Source: Setoptus koraiensis (taxonomy: Eukaryota; Arthropoda). Taken from it: a DNA stretch of 64,000 nucleotides. The notes below the pieces were generated by a model. That model made no database searches. It had not been told where the DNA came from and was given only the letters and a program-made list of their open reading frames with translations. Numbering within the stretch: position 1 is the first letter of the stretch; the number at the start of each line of letters is the position of its first letter. The stretch is taken from contig CM106585.1 of NCBI GenBank assembly GCA_048013815.1, forward strand, positions 9,114,001-9,178,000, given 5' to 3'. Below are positions 48,944 through 61,681 of this stretch, one piece after another. The position numbers and the translations under genes are program-made.

Positions 48944-51292
48944 ATGGCCTCAATTATCATATCTGCATGGAGTTATCCGTTGCACGTGTTCGACTACTTT
49001 CTATTCGTTTTACGTAATGTTAACTACTCATGGATAGCCTATTATTATGACAGCAAATACGGTACTGGAAAACGTGTGATTAGTGTCATGATGAAGAATT
49101 CCTCGGCAACTCGACTATATTTTCATTTCTTCCAAACACTGGCACTGTTTGTCGGATGTGTGCAGCATTTTTATAATGGATTTACAGTTTACAGACATCT
49201 AGCCATCGACGAAGATCAACTATGGGAAACATACGTGACACAAAATGATAGTGAGACAGAATCAAAATGGTATTTTGTCTTAGTTGATATAATCATCAAA
49301 ATTTTTACTTACAATAATTTCTACGGCACTGGCGAGCATAGCAGAAGAATCAATATAATAGGTTTCACAATCACATTCCAAGCTTTAATTCGAAGACTTT
49401 ATTTTTCACTTAGGAGGCAATATGAACACTCAAACCAGCAAATCATAGACATCAATTTGATTTCTTCCAACACAAGCTCAAACAAACAAGAAACTAGCAA
49501 TAATATTACTGACAACAACGACGGGAATAATCGCCCCAATAACACTATTATAAGGTACATTGAGCATGTTAACGTTCCAAAAATGACACTCCTAGAATAT
49601 ATCAAGCATTGCGCACTTCTGCGACCACTGAGTGATCAAATTTCACAGAAATATCCAATTTTAAGAGATTTAACAGATGAACAAGAAATGCAAATAGATC
49701 TAACTGCGATCCATCAAAAAAATGCTTTCGTATGTAGGGCAAAACCCATAAAACTTATCTATGCAACTTTAATAGTTATTTGTTCTGGCCTGGTTTTATT
49801 ACCTGTTGGCATAATAGTTACAGCGAAATTTGTAGCATATTATCATGGGAATTTTCGAATTGCGTCTATCAAGGATTTATGCTATGAATTCTTAAAAATA
49901 GCATTTTATTTAAATTTCTCTACCTCTACGTTCCTGTCATACTTTGACTCATGGTTATGTTTCTCCGTGTGTCGAATCCTAGCGGATCGTCAAGACATTC
50001 TTGAACGTCAGATGGCACAGTGCGTTGAAAGTTGTCGAGCTTGGCGCATTGATTTTTGTGAAGATAAGAATGCAATAAGAGGAAGAAATTATATCCACTC
50101 AGCAACTCCGAGTCGACTGTATGTATCATTATGGAAACACAGCGAAAGATATTGCAGCAGCAGAGTCGCCTCGAGTGATCAGCACGCAGTGGAGGACATT
50201 CATGGCAACAATTATGGCATCAATACATTCAAACGCGATAAATTAGATACTATTATCAGTTTCACTTCACTGCCAATAGAAATAAAGCAAGCAGCTGAAC
50301 TCGATATAGAGTGCCGGAGGCTCATAATTGCGCTTCATCAATTAATATTCGAATTCCAACAGATTAAATTAATTTTCGAAGGCGACGCAATGTTGGACGT
50401 GACAAGCGCCTTCCTCTCAATAGCCTGGTTCACCAAGATGATTGTCGAATCGTACAAATGTTACAATTGTCCCCAGATATTTATTGTTAACGGCATGACT
50501 GTCTTTATTGTACTATGTTACATTTTGGAACTAGTGGTCAGAATGATCGGCATGGCTGCCATATCGCAAAAAGTAAGCGTGCACACCAATCTCATGGACA
50601 TCCATAGATCTCTTTCGGATGCATCTCCAAATACCAGATACCTCATACGGCCAAACTTCTGGCTCACTCGCAGTCCGAACAACCCCTTCATTCGACTAAT
50701 AATGAACTTCTTTTGGTACTTAACTCTTCCATCGACTCATTTATTTTGATATTTTGTTTTTTGTTGCATGATTAATAACAATAATTAAGTTCAAGAATAT
50801 TGAATGCAGATTAACCATGCTGTTGGTGCAGCAACACTTGACGCCTCGAACAAGGGGAGTCTGGCTTTCGAAAACTCTGAGTCACCTTAGAAGCAGTAAT
50901 GTGACATCGCTAATTCTTTTTAATATCCTGCCATTAACGTACGAATATTTACCCGTTGTAAGTAACACTCGCTAGTTAGTTATATTTGCCTAACTGTAGC
51001 GTCCAGGTAGCTGCGATCTATACAATTCTTTACTTTTGCCGTGTTATTGTGTCGCCAACGATTCGATAGGTCGTCCGTACAAACACTTCCAATCAAAATA
51101 TTGTGACAGGTGAACATGACTGAGCTGCAATCTTCGCCACACTCTGTTTGATTTTAACCAACTAATAACAATCATTGAATTAATCGTTTTCGATAACTTT
51201 TACTCCATTTTCAGATTATGGTCTGGCTAACAACAGCGGTCTATACGTTTCTCGAATTCACGAATGATTTCCAATCATCTGCTGATAAATAG
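48944..51292 (+). CDS. Gustatory-receptor-like seven-transmembrane chemoreceptor, three exons
   Basis: Exons 48944-50572, 50790-50957 and 51215-51292 give 624 aa, all junctions phase 0. Donors are CAAAAA|GTAAGC and CCCGTT|GTAAGT; the last acceptor is a fine CTCCATTTTCAG. Exon 2 could instead begin at 50796. The ATG at 48944 has a strong context (TCATCATGG). Hydrophobic segments lie at about 2-25, 56-82, 108-124, 136-155, 270-298, 314-346, 486-502, 512-540, then SLILFNILPL and VWLTTAVYTFLEF at the C-terminus. The short last exon after a phase-0 intron, encoding a TM7 with T-A-V-Y-T-F-L-E-F (compare TYhhhhhQF), is the hallmark of arthropod Gr genes. An Asn/Ser-rich loop (about 175-205) makes it longer than most family members. 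Expected role: ligand-gated cation channel subunit in a sensory neuron membrane. The frame reads on past the first donor to 50749, but that is intron. Confidence 0.78.
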
Positions 51293-53133
51293 AACACACC
51301 AAACTCGAGAGATACAGTGATACAACATGCAACGGCTGAGAATTATAATTCAATTCGGCAGTGGAATCATTTTAGACCCGCTTAAAATCATTTTTGGATC
51401 GGTCCTTTAGCCAATACAGCATTTACACTCTCCTCATAAATTTGATCATGGCAGAGAGTCCAAAGCTTGATTAGAACACTGGTACCAAGCACATCATCGC
51501 CATGGGTGCACAATCTTTGATCAGTTATACAGTATACAAATCTCCACTTTGATCTGGTCTGGTAATTGTGCAAATCAAGCGGTTGCACAGCCTTGATTCA
51601 CGGATCAAGGTCTTTTATGTTTTTTTTCGGAAAATTTCAGACTGACATATAGCGAAACTGCTCATCCATCGTTTAGTGTAGCATAGTGAAATAAGCTCAA
51701 AAAATTGTCATTGTAAAATACTTTAATAGTAAAACGCAACCTGTTGATTCAGAATTTAGGTTGTATCACGCTATACCTTTCGCTAGATTCAGATCGAATG
51801 ACCGACTTAGACGAGTAATTTGACAATGGCAAAGTTCTGGAATGCCCAAGTAAATTGCCAATCGTCGGTGACATTTCGGAGAAACTCTGCTCGAGGTACA
51901 CATGAATAGATGTTCGAGATGATGGATAGATTCCAACTGTTGAGCTCATTTCTATATCGAGTCTCAATCATGACTCATGATTCAGGAGCAAAAAATTCAA
52001 TAATTGCCGCAAAAATGGTTATGAGGAGGTTAATTTCAAGCAAAAGAGAGTAAATGTTGTCAAAATCGGATCAGAATACACATTTTCGTAGCTTCAGCGT
52101 GAAGTTACTGAAGGGTAAGAGAAAGTCAGCGACATGATAAAAGTATGATAAAATGTTTAATGAATGTAAAATAAAAAGTTGATTGATATTGAATCGCTAA
52201 GTAAGCAACTTTTCGTCACACCGACCTGAAGTATCTTCGTCACTGCTTAATTCACTGGTGTTCTATCAACGCAAATCATGGTTGTAATTGAGGTTCGTTT
52301 ACAATCCGATCGACTGGTGAAATAGCGTTTATTGTACGTGCTATATGGAAAATACGACCTCCTAGTCGCATGACAATTTTGAACTCTCAGCTCCATTTCA
52401 ATGAGCACGATGGATGCATCGCATCCACCAGCTAGATGTTCCCATCCTCTTCTTTATGATTCTAATCAGTATTTTCTAGAGACAGAATTTGAGAATCTAG
52501 ATATTTATTTTAGTGAGAGTCATGCAAAAAGAATCCCTCTCCGCTGCAGGATCCATCGCGCCAGCATCAAGAGGTCCTTATCATACACAGATTAATGGAT
52601 TGAAAAACATTTCTTCGGAAAAGGCTGCCGTTTGCATCAGATAGATAGATGAGGTGCTGACATGAATAAATAGAGCACGTTTCAACTCGTAGAATTTGAG
52701 CATGACCAATTTATTTATGACCATACATTTTTTTCGAGAGAAAAACACTATACGATTGAGGAATAGAAATTGTCAAGGTTCGACATGAAATATGATCTCG
52801 AACACGATTCGTTCACTGTTGATTCTTCGTACATGAACACCATTACATGAACGACATTGATCGTCTCAGATGTAGTCCGAGTCGAATAGAGCCAGGCGAT
52901 AGCGGATTAACGTTAGATTCGCGTGAATTTGTGTCATTATCCGTGCTACTGCATTCAACGAAAGTAAATTGGCAAATCAAGGCAATTGGCAAAACACCTT
53001 TTCCATTTACTGAAATTTGCGACCCAAATTTTCGCCTCATCCAGCGAATACTTTTATCCTCAACTAGTAAATTTCAGATGAGTCTTGAAATCACCAGTTG
53101 ACCATTGACATCCCAAACAAATTCGGCTCGATA
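51293..53133. other. Region between the receptor gene and the assembly gap
   Basis: AT-rich with several short open frames. One on the minus strand (51388-51588) reads like protein (WRFVYCITDQRLCTHGDD ... IKLWTLCHDQIYEE) but lacks an ATG and splice support; it may be a decayed exon. Others (51749-51967 minus, 52401-52595, 52847-53101) show no domain. Nothing else is recognised. Confidence 0.35.
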
Positions 53134-53633
53134 NNNNNNNNNNNNNNNNNNNNNNNNNNNNNNNNNNNNNNNNNNNNNNNNNNNNNNNNNNNNNNNNNNN
53201 NNNNNNNNNNNNNNNNNNNNNNNNNNNNNNNNNNNNNNNNNNNNNNNNNNNNNNNNNNNNNNNNNNNNNNNNNNNNNNNNNNNNNNNNNNNNNNNNNNNN
53301 NNNNNNNNNNNNNNNNNNNNNNNNNNNNNNNNNNNNNNNNNNNNNNNNNNNNNNNNNNNNNNNNNNNNNNNNNNNNNNNNNNNNNNNNNNNNNNNNNNNN
53401 NNNNNNNNNNNNNNNNNNNNNNNNNNNNNNNNNNNNNNNNNNNNNNNNNNNNNNNNNNNNNNNNNNNNNNNNNNNNNNNNNNNNNNNNNNNNNNNNNNNN
53501 NNNNNNNNNNNNNNNNNNNNNNNNNNNNNNNNNNNNNNNNNNNNNNNNNNNNNNNNNNNNNNNNNNNNNNNNNNNNNNNNNNNNNNNNNNNNNNNNNNNN
53601 NNNNNNNNNNNNNNNNNNNNNNNNNNNNNNNNN
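53134..53633. other. Assembly gap of exactly 500 N
   Basis: Exactly 500 N, a placeholder length. The true distance and content are unknown. Sequence style differs on its two sides, so the join itself deserves caution. Confidence 0.99.
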
Positions 53634-56040
53634 TTGTCTTGCTTATTAGTTACGGCGCAAGTTGCCGTGTCTGAAATGATTTTTTCGTTGCATTTGGTTG
53701 TTGCATCGCCTTGCATTGAATTATCTACTACGAGCGAGTGAGTGTCTCTCTATAGGTCAATACTTATTTATTGCTCGTATAATAGCTTTTTATTAGCACT
53801 ATTATGCAACTAGTTAATAGCTAATCATCACAAACATAAACTGATGATACGAGTTTTGAGAGTTGCAGAGATTGAGCACCCGAATTAGAATGAGCCATGA
53901 GTCTGGGCCACTGGTTGGCTCGCACTGCAGCCCACTGGTCAGTTGAAGCCAACACCAGATAGTTGCAAATAGTTGGAATATTAAAGTTAATCCTGGCTAT
54001 TTCTGTATGTGTGATGCATCATGTTTGATGGATCGCCTTAACTATAATTGGCCTGTTGTTTGTTTGTTGCTCGCCGGTGCACCCTAAACAACACCATTAG
54101 TGGCCATCAATGGGCGCTTACGTAATGGACCTGATGATAATTCAATGATATCAATAATAGCGGCAATGCTTTTGGCCGACAATGGAGCCATGGGCGCAGT
54201 TTGTATCACGACGTGCCAGTTTGTAAAACTGGGCGCCAACCATCTTGCCACAGCTAATGATTGCGATGGCTCGCCGGGGCAAGGTTGGTCGCGCCAAGAC
54301 GGAAATGACATGCATTACACAGGCTCGTCTATATATCATATCATATTATGGTTATATCACCAAATGTTTGTCAGTGAATGGCACTCACTTTATATCGTCA
54401 TGAGTCCCGAGGCCATATAAAGTGTTAGCAAGCAACAGGTTCAATTAACTTGTGTTGGCCGGTTATTATCGACCGCTAATTGTTATTTGTGTGAGCTAGT
54501 GTGAGCGAGTGTTGCGTGGACAAACATAGTGGCCATTATGTTTGAAGCAACACACACAATCCGGTGCAGGTATTCACCGGACCGTATAGGTACGTTGAGA
54601 ATTACGTAAGGGCTGGCTGTGATGGCCAATTGAGTGACTCAATTGAGCGCTGGCCAACTCATGTTACGTTCATTGTGGCCAGCCAGTGTGCAACTGGTGC
54701 CACAATAAAAATGTGATAACTCCACTGCCAATAACTATTGAGCAGGATATAAAGTTTCGCGCCTCGGGGCCTGAACCATGGCCAACCAACATGCACTGGC
54801 TAATCGTCACAATCGTCTTGATGGCCCTACAAACAAATGATTGCCTGACGCACACTCGCACAAATTGAGCGAGACAACAACAAAAGTTTGCATCACTGCC
54901 AAACAATGGATGTTTGATCTTTTCAAGACACACACACAAATGTATTGGCCAGATATAGTTTCAGCAGTTGCACACAAGTGCATCAGACGAATTCATAACG
55001 ATAGACTCTTGCTTCTTTTGCCTCAATTCGATTGATTCGACGCGATCCAATCCGACGCGATCCACTCCGAAGCGATGCGATCCAATCCGAGGCGATGCGA
55101 CGGCCGCAAAACACAATCAAAAGGCCGGCAACAAAACAGTCGGAGTGGCTCGCATCGGTCAGTCGGGAGCAGATGCTGAAATTGTAGCGTGTCCGGTAAT
55201 TTCCCTTTTTGTGTGCCAACGCCATCGCTCATTATCGTCTATGTGCTAACCCGATAGCAAGCGGCCAGCAAGCGGCCAGCGACTAGCCAGCAACAGGCCG
55301 GCCAAATGCGTCTCGGCAGCACACACAAAAGAACACTTTGGGCCAATTGTTGTAAATAACAGTTTGAAATAACAAGTGCTGGCTTTTTGTTGTTAAATTT
55401 GTGCCAGGTTTGACATTGGCCCATGGCCATGATTTGCGAGCCAACATCACAAGTGAGTGAGCGCCAACAAAATTGCGCACATCACATAAACACTGAATGA
55501 GAGATAATTAATTTTACAAAGTTTGTCTTGTCCAGTCAATCTTAATAAGAGTAATTTGGATGGACGCGGCATTGTTTGCTGTCAGTTTAAATTACCGGCC
55601 GTCAGTCGGCGAGCGAGCCACTAAATGACGTCATGCCGTTGATTAGCATCTAGACGCCATTTTCGGTCGGTCGGTCGGTGCGCTGTGATGATATCAGCAG
55701 TCAATTAATGCAAAGCGACGACTCAGCGACGCAATTAGCTCGCTTGTGCCAACGGATGACACCGGTCAGCGCATTTTATCGGCCAGCATTTGGCGAGGCG
55801 CGAGCTCGTCTCGAGTGATACATAACTTATGTAACATAAGTTTGTCGGACACAGACTTACGTATCACAAATGGCGTCGAGGCGACTAATATATTCATCAA
55901 TGATGCCCATTGTGCACAGCGCCAATTGTTGCGCTTTGTGCGACGCGTCTAATCAACTTATCATCGCTCTTTGTTGAGCTATTAGTTGCTATTGGCGGTT
56001 GTTGTTGCCCGTTGTTATTGTTTGCCAGGTCGCGCCAGTG

Positions 56041-56068
56041 CAGTGTCGGCGGGCCCAGGCCGACACTG
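56041..56068. other. 10-bp stem hairpin with GGGCCC in its loop
   Basis: CAGTGTCGGC (56041-56050) pairs with GCCGACACTG (56059-56068) around the loop GGGCCCAG. GC-rich and stable; function unknown. Confidence 0.55.
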
Positions 56069-56297
56069 GACTGCACATTGCCAATCGGCTCGATAGCCAA
56101 TTGGCAACTAGTGATTAGTGACGAGAGCATGCGAAAAAGGAATGCGGATTATCATAAATCATGGCCAATATCGGCCGGCTAATATATGGCCGCACGTTAG
56201 TTGGTTGCAGCAACGACAGCACAGGTGAGCTGACGCAACGAGACGCTCGTTACGAGAGAATAAATTTCGGCGAGTTGTTGTAACGATAGGATGCGCT

Positions 56298-56321
56298 TCT
56301 CTCTCTCTCTCTCTCTCTCTC
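56298..56321. repeat. (CT)n microsatellite
   Basis: About twelve CT dinucleotides; a GAGA-type tract on the minus strand. Confidence 0.85.
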
Positions 56322-56830
56322 TGCCAGCTTCTTCCTCTGTCAGCCTCTTTCTCTGTCAGCCAGTCAATTTATGCGTTGTTGCCTTGCGCTCACGCTGCCC
56401 CCAATTATTATGCATTGCATTTTAAAAAATTAAAAATTATGCCGCTGCTGGCGCCGGTGCCACTTCCGGCCGCCGATTATTATTGGCTGGCCGGGCGGCA
56501 GTTATTGCTGTTGCATGGACGACACAACAACAAACTTATAGAGACATCATTTTGTGCGGTGTGTCGAGCCAATGAGCGGTGTTGCCGCAATCAAGTCTCT
56601 ATTAGACAGTGTGTAATCATTTATAGGGCAGCACACATGTGATATGTGAGAGGCATCAGTTTGTTATTTGTGCGATCATGAATCATATCTTATTTCTTGG
56701 TTGCCTTATTTGTTGCGCACTGGCTGATTCGTTGTCCAAGACTCAGCGCAACAACGCCAACGAAGGGATTTCTCACTGTATCGAATGTTTGTTTGTTATC
56801 GCGGCATGCCGTGCCGTCTGCCTTGGCCTC

Positions 56831-56882
56831 GGCCAGTGTGTTGGCCCCGGCGAGTGTGTTGGCCCCGGCGAGTGTGTTGGCC
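56831..56882. repeat. 18-bp tandem repeat, about three copies
   Basis: The unit GGCCCCGGCGAGTGTGTT is repeated twice exactly, with a third diverged copy at the front. Confidence 0.85.
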
Positions 56883-57215
56883 GTCAGCCAGCCGACAGTA
56901 TTGGCATTGTGTGTGTGTGAGAAATTTGTCTCTATGACATGTCCATCGGGCTGCTATGACCGTCGCAGCCGCACAAGCAACAGCAACGACAACAACAACA
57001 GCAACGACAACAACAACAAGTGCTCACCTGTGCAACAGAGCGATTGCACCGTGGCAATCAGTGGAAATTGAAGAATGAAAAAAGTCGGCCAAACCACACA
57101 CACGGCGGCTCGCTGCGGCGGCTCGCTGGGCCAGCGGTGCCAGTGGGCAATAATAGAGATGGTTCACACATTTATTCACCATTATAGTTCATTATTGACT
57201 TTTTTCCGACTATCA

Positions 57216-57302
57216 ATGAATCACTTTTTGCTGCTATCTTTCGTGTTAAGCTGTCTGTTCTCTCTCGCTCGCTCGCCAGCTTTTTTCTCATCACACCAAC
57301 AG
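57216..57302 (+). CDS. Candidate first exon encoding a signal peptide (low confidence)
   Basis: ATG at 57216 opens 29 codons that read as a classic signal peptide (MNHFLLLSFVLSCLFSLA, then a polar stretch ending in Gln-Gln) and stop at a donor-like CAACAG|GTGATC. No second exon could be matched before the window end. Chance cannot be excluded. Confidence 0.22.
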
Positions 57303-57458
57303 GTGATCACGGCGCGCAATGTGTATTTATTGTTGTTGTTGCTGCGGTTGTGTGCCCATGGTCAGCTCACAATATCAATATCAATTGTGCGAACACACTA
57401 ATGTCAATTGTGTGTGTGTGTGTGTGTGTGAACTAGACGAGTAACCAGCGACTTGAGA

Positions 57459-57494
57459 CTTGCCTACCTGTTGTTGCAACAACAGGTAGGCAAG
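57459..57494. other. Perfect 36-bp palindrome carrying two CAGGTAG heptamers
   Basis: The half CTTGCCTACCTGTTGTTG (57459-57476) is followed directly by its exact reverse complement (57477-57494), with no spacer. Each half contains CAGGTAG on one strand, the heptamer bound by the insect pioneer factor Zelda. The right end also forms CAAG|GTGAGC, a donor-like sequence. Confidence 0.75.
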
Positions 57495-58161
57495 GTGAGC
57501 AGTGCCAAGGCAGTGCCTTAGCAAAGCCAAGTCTCGCCAATGCCAACGTGTGATGCCGCCAACATGTGACCGTGCTGCCAACATGCTCGGCTAATTAATT
57601 AATTAGATGCACACACTCATGGGTACAGCACGACAATGTTACTCTTCCTGTTTGCTGGAACAAATTTAATAAGCTTTAAATTTAGCAATCGGCTCTCCCC
57701 AATGCAAGTGTCATTAACTTGCCTGTGCCAACTGTGGCTGGCCCGACGCTGGCTGGCCCGACGCTGGCTGGGCTGGTCAGCTGGCTGTGTTAGTCTGGCA
57801 AACTGATAATGATAATAACAATAATTGAGCAACTTGTGATGCAAACAAACATGCCAAAGTGCCGGCGAGCAGGCGACAACAACAAGCTCGACAACAAAAA
57901 GTGCAAAAGCAGCAACTTGTTTAACCGCAACAGCAGCAGCAACAGCAACAGCGCCAGCAACAATTCCATTATCGGCCAGAAAACATGGCTAATCTAATCT
58001 AAGTCGAGCCGGTAATTCCGAGCTAATCATCGTGATCGCCATCATCATCGGCACCATTGGCACCATCGGCATTTCTCAGCGCTCGCTGCAACCATTACAC
58101 ACACACTAATACATATTGGCCGCGCCAAAATCAACAGTTGCGCCTTTGCACTCTTTTGCGA

Positions 58162-58243
58162 CTCGAAATCTCGAACGGCTCGCCGAAATCTCGAGCGGCT
58201 CGCCGAAAGCTCGAGCGGCTCGCCGAAATCTCGAGCGGCTCGC
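58162..58243. repeat. 20-bp tandem repeat, about four copies
   Basis: The unit CTCGCCGAAATCTCGAGCGG is repeated with few changes; it contains the palindrome CTCGAG. Confidence 0.88.
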
Positions 58244-59603
58244 ACCGTTCGCATGTAATTCGGTTACGTTTGGCACTGACCGGCCAGACAGTCTTGTTAG
58301 GAGCGGCTGCACTTTGCGCTCATCATCAGCAAACCATTTCTCCACTAATAATGTTCCGCTCGCTTGCTATGAGCTATTTGACGAGTTGCGTGAACGTCGT
58401 CGTCGTCGTCGTCGTCTCGTTGTTTGCCCACGGTATTAGATGGCTCGGCTCGGCTCTTGGATGTTGGCTGTTGGATGTTGGTGGTGGCTCGCATATTGCG
58501 TGAATATATCAAATGAATCATTTGATTATTTTGACTGCTCTGGCCGCTTCGTACGGCTTGAATTATTATTATTGCCGACGAGATTGTTGGATTCTTTTCT
58601 CGCTGTGCGTGGCCATTATTCACGTCGGCATCACTCACGTTGGATTATTCACGTTGGATTATTCACGTTGGATATGCGGCCGATGCATTAGCGGCCATTC
58701 CCCGCATATCGCGCCATCTACGCCCAGCCCGACAGCAACCAGCACAAGCGACCCAGTAGAAGGGTGCTGCTGGCGCCGCCGTGGGCCAGCCGCAACAGAC
58801 TCGGCAGTCTCGGCAGCCTCGACTCGCCACGACGGGCAATCACATGGGCTCAAGTTCATCCAGCCGGCGCAGATAAATCATTGCCATGCACAGGAAATTG
58901 TCAATGGCGCTGCTGTTGGTGCCACTATGCGCTCACAATAAATTGTTGTGTGTGCAATATTACCTGTGCCTATTAGTGTCTCTATTATGCAGCTGTCAGT
59001 TGGCCTGTCAGCACCTATTATGCGCCGTGTATTATTATACACTGGCCGTATTGATGAATCAGCGAGCTCGTTGATATATCGCGCCGGAGATAAACGATGG
59101 GCGATTATTCAATTTGACAAAGAAAAAAAAAACAGAAACAGAAACAACAAGCCCATTAGAGCTGTCAGGCAGAGATGTTATCTGCGCCATACTGCCACCA
59201 CAGACACATTGCCACCAGCGCCAGTCGACCAGATTGTATCTCGTTGTGCGTCGGATATCGCATACTCGATGCCAATTATACGGTGTGTGTGTGTCAAAAA
59301 GAAAATGTTTGCCTGATTAGATTTTGGCCGCATGAAAGATCTTGGCAATATGCTCGGGCTGACTCGGCTTGTGAGCCCTAACGGCGATTGCTGGGCGCGC
59401 CCGTTTTCGCATCGCTAAATCATTAGATCATGCGATAGATATTGGCGTTTAGGTGCGCTGGTGCTCTCATTGCGAACCAGTTTGCCATCGCAAGTGCTCG
59501 AGTGCGATCATTCGAGTCGCCGAGTTTCATCGGCGCTGAGCCGGCCAAACGATGCGGCCGGACAAGAATCAATTGTGCTCTTTGTTTTGCTGCTGTGTCG
59601 TCG

Positions 59604-59666
59604 CTCGTTTGCGTCAAGTTTGCGTCGTCGCTAGTTTGCGTCAAGTTTGCGTCAAGTTTGCGTCAG
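59604..59666. repeat. 11-bp tandem repeat GTTTGCGTCAA
   Basis: About five copies of GTTTGCGTCAA, two of them interrupted by GTCGTCGCTA. Confidence 0.8.
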
Positions 59667-61124
59667 GCTGGACACTGTGCACGCCAGCGAGGTGTTTGCC
59701 GGCAACCTGTGCGCATCACTTCACTCGCTTGCTGGGCGGTCGGTTGCAGCCGATATCATGGGCCTGTTATCAATAATTAGCTGGCTTGCCAAACAACGAC
59801 AGGCCATGGGGGCAAGCAACACGCCAGCTAGCGACACACGACGAGCCACCAATTATTAACGCAACCATACACACACAGCGATACATATTAGCCCGCGGCT
59901 TGAGCCCACACTAATATCATCGTCACCTCACCGATCTCGTTGGCGAGCTTGTGTTGCCGCGTTGCCGTGTTGCCGTGTTGCCGTGTTGAGCAATGGAGCC
60001 GGCCGGCGCAGCAACACGAAGCCAATATCTGACTGTTGACGTTGATTGAATGCGATGTTTGACCTGGATAAAATCGCCCAGACGCCAACAAACGTTGCAT
60101 AAGCTGCTGCTGCTGTTGTGTGTGTTAAGCTCAAACATGACGATGCTGATCAAAAGTTTGCTCAAAAGCTGCGATTGTTGTGTGTGTGTGTGTGGCGCCG
60201 CTTTTGGCATTGCAACATTGGAAACAATTATTTATTGCCAATGCCAAACCATATACCATACACATATGGTCGCATACATACGCCGTATAGCCACACAGCC
60301 GATAGGTCACACAGCGAAACAGCCAGTGCCAGTTGCTGACCGGCCAATGCCAATGATATCCGTTCTGATATCGTTATGTAAGCCGGCAATGCACCGATAA
60401 TAAAACGATCACGATGCATCGTTCAACGAGCGAAGCCCCTTCTCTCTGTTGATTATTTGGCTCTCTGTTGATTAGTTGGCGCTCTGCTGATTAGTTGGCT
60501 CTCTGCCGGGCATCCATTTAGTTTGTTCTGTTCTGTTCTGTTCTTTTTGTTGTGTCGGCCAACGGTCAAGCGGTCAACATGGCCGAATGGAAACCATTCA
60601 AATGTCAAGCAATGATGAATTTGCATAAATGTCAGTGCGATCAATGTGAGGCCGAATCAAATGATACTCATTAGTTTTGGTTGTTTCTGTTTGGCCGCAT
60701 CATGTGTGTTGCGTAATGGCAGCAATAGCCGATGATGGTCACGACTCGCTAAATGTAACTCATTTAGCGAGCGGCCGACAACGGCTCACCGTGGCCTTTG
60801 GTCTTTGTGAACCAAATAGCGAGCACCTGTTGTGTTGCATTGATTCTTCTTTGTCTTGTTTCGTCGGCGGTGCGTCTACGCGTGTGTTCATCGACGCTGC
60901 ACAATGCGCCGCGAATATGCACGACGCGGATTTAATCATTGATTTGCTGTCCATCGCAGCGGTTGCCCGTTAAGCTGACTCAACGCACACTCAACCTGAG
61001 TGACTCAAGCAGCGGATCAAGTTACGCGCCGGCGCGGCCGATGCCAGTTGGCATCAAAACAAACAAGGCCAGCGTTGGCAAACAGAAACAGAGTGCCAGG
61101 AATGACACACAATCGCTCCCATTC

Positions 61125-61212
61125 GAAATTCGCAACTCGCAACTCGCAACTCGAGATTCGAGATTCGCAACTCGCAACTAGAAATTCGAAATTCGCAATT
61201 CGCAACTCGGAC
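61125..61212. repeat. 7-8 bp interspersed repeat (ATTCGCAACTCG type)
   Basis: Many copies of CGCAACT, CGAGATT, CGAAATT and CGCAATT units in a row. Confidence 0.75.
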
Positions 61213-61479
61213 TTGGAACTTGGAGCCTCCAAGTTGGAGGCGAGCGTGTGTCACTCAAGTTGAAACATTCTCATGCTCTGTCATTTCACGCTCTGCGCTG
61301 CTTGCTGCCCACGATGACTTTGGGTACGTGCAACAAGTGTCCCATCTCGCTGACGCACTCGCAATCGTGGAACGAGCGAGAGCCCTGTTCGCTGCAACGG
61401 CCGCTTCTTTTCCAAGAGAGAAGCCTCCGAGAGAGTTCGACGCTCCAAAGTTGCGAGCGACTTCCACGTTCCAAGTTGC

Positions 61480-61681
61480 CAGCAGTTGCAAGTGTAGTGA
61501 GCGAACAGTGAGAGGCGCAACACAACACACAGTGGTCAGTGGTGTACGCGGCCATCTTGCTTGTTTGTTGCTGCCATAATCTCCGGCCGCCAGTGCGTTC
61601 GGCAGGCTTATTCGCACTCACTGTCAATCGGCGACCGAATGCTGGCCGCCTGTTCGTTGGCCATCACAACGCACCGACGAG
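61480..61681 (+). promoter_or_regulatory. Candidate promoter and first exon with strong splice donor
   Basis: A GC-moderate stretch carries GCGGCCATCTTG (reverse complement close to the YY1/Pho core AAGATGGCNGC) at about 61548-61559. Further on an ATG (61639) opens 14 codons that end at a consensus donor, GACGAG|GTGAGT (GT at 61682). This layout fits a plus-strand transcription start with a short first coding exon whose gene would continue beyond the window. No later exon could be matched, so this rests on motifs only. Confidence 0.3.

Noticed and set aside
50573-50749. Extension of the receptor frame ending in LPSTHLF
   Set aside because: It follows a strong donor and, if kept, would remove the receptor's last helix, which is found in two in-phase downstream exons.
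53060-53716. Frames crossing the gap
   Set aside because: They consist mostly of N and carry no information.
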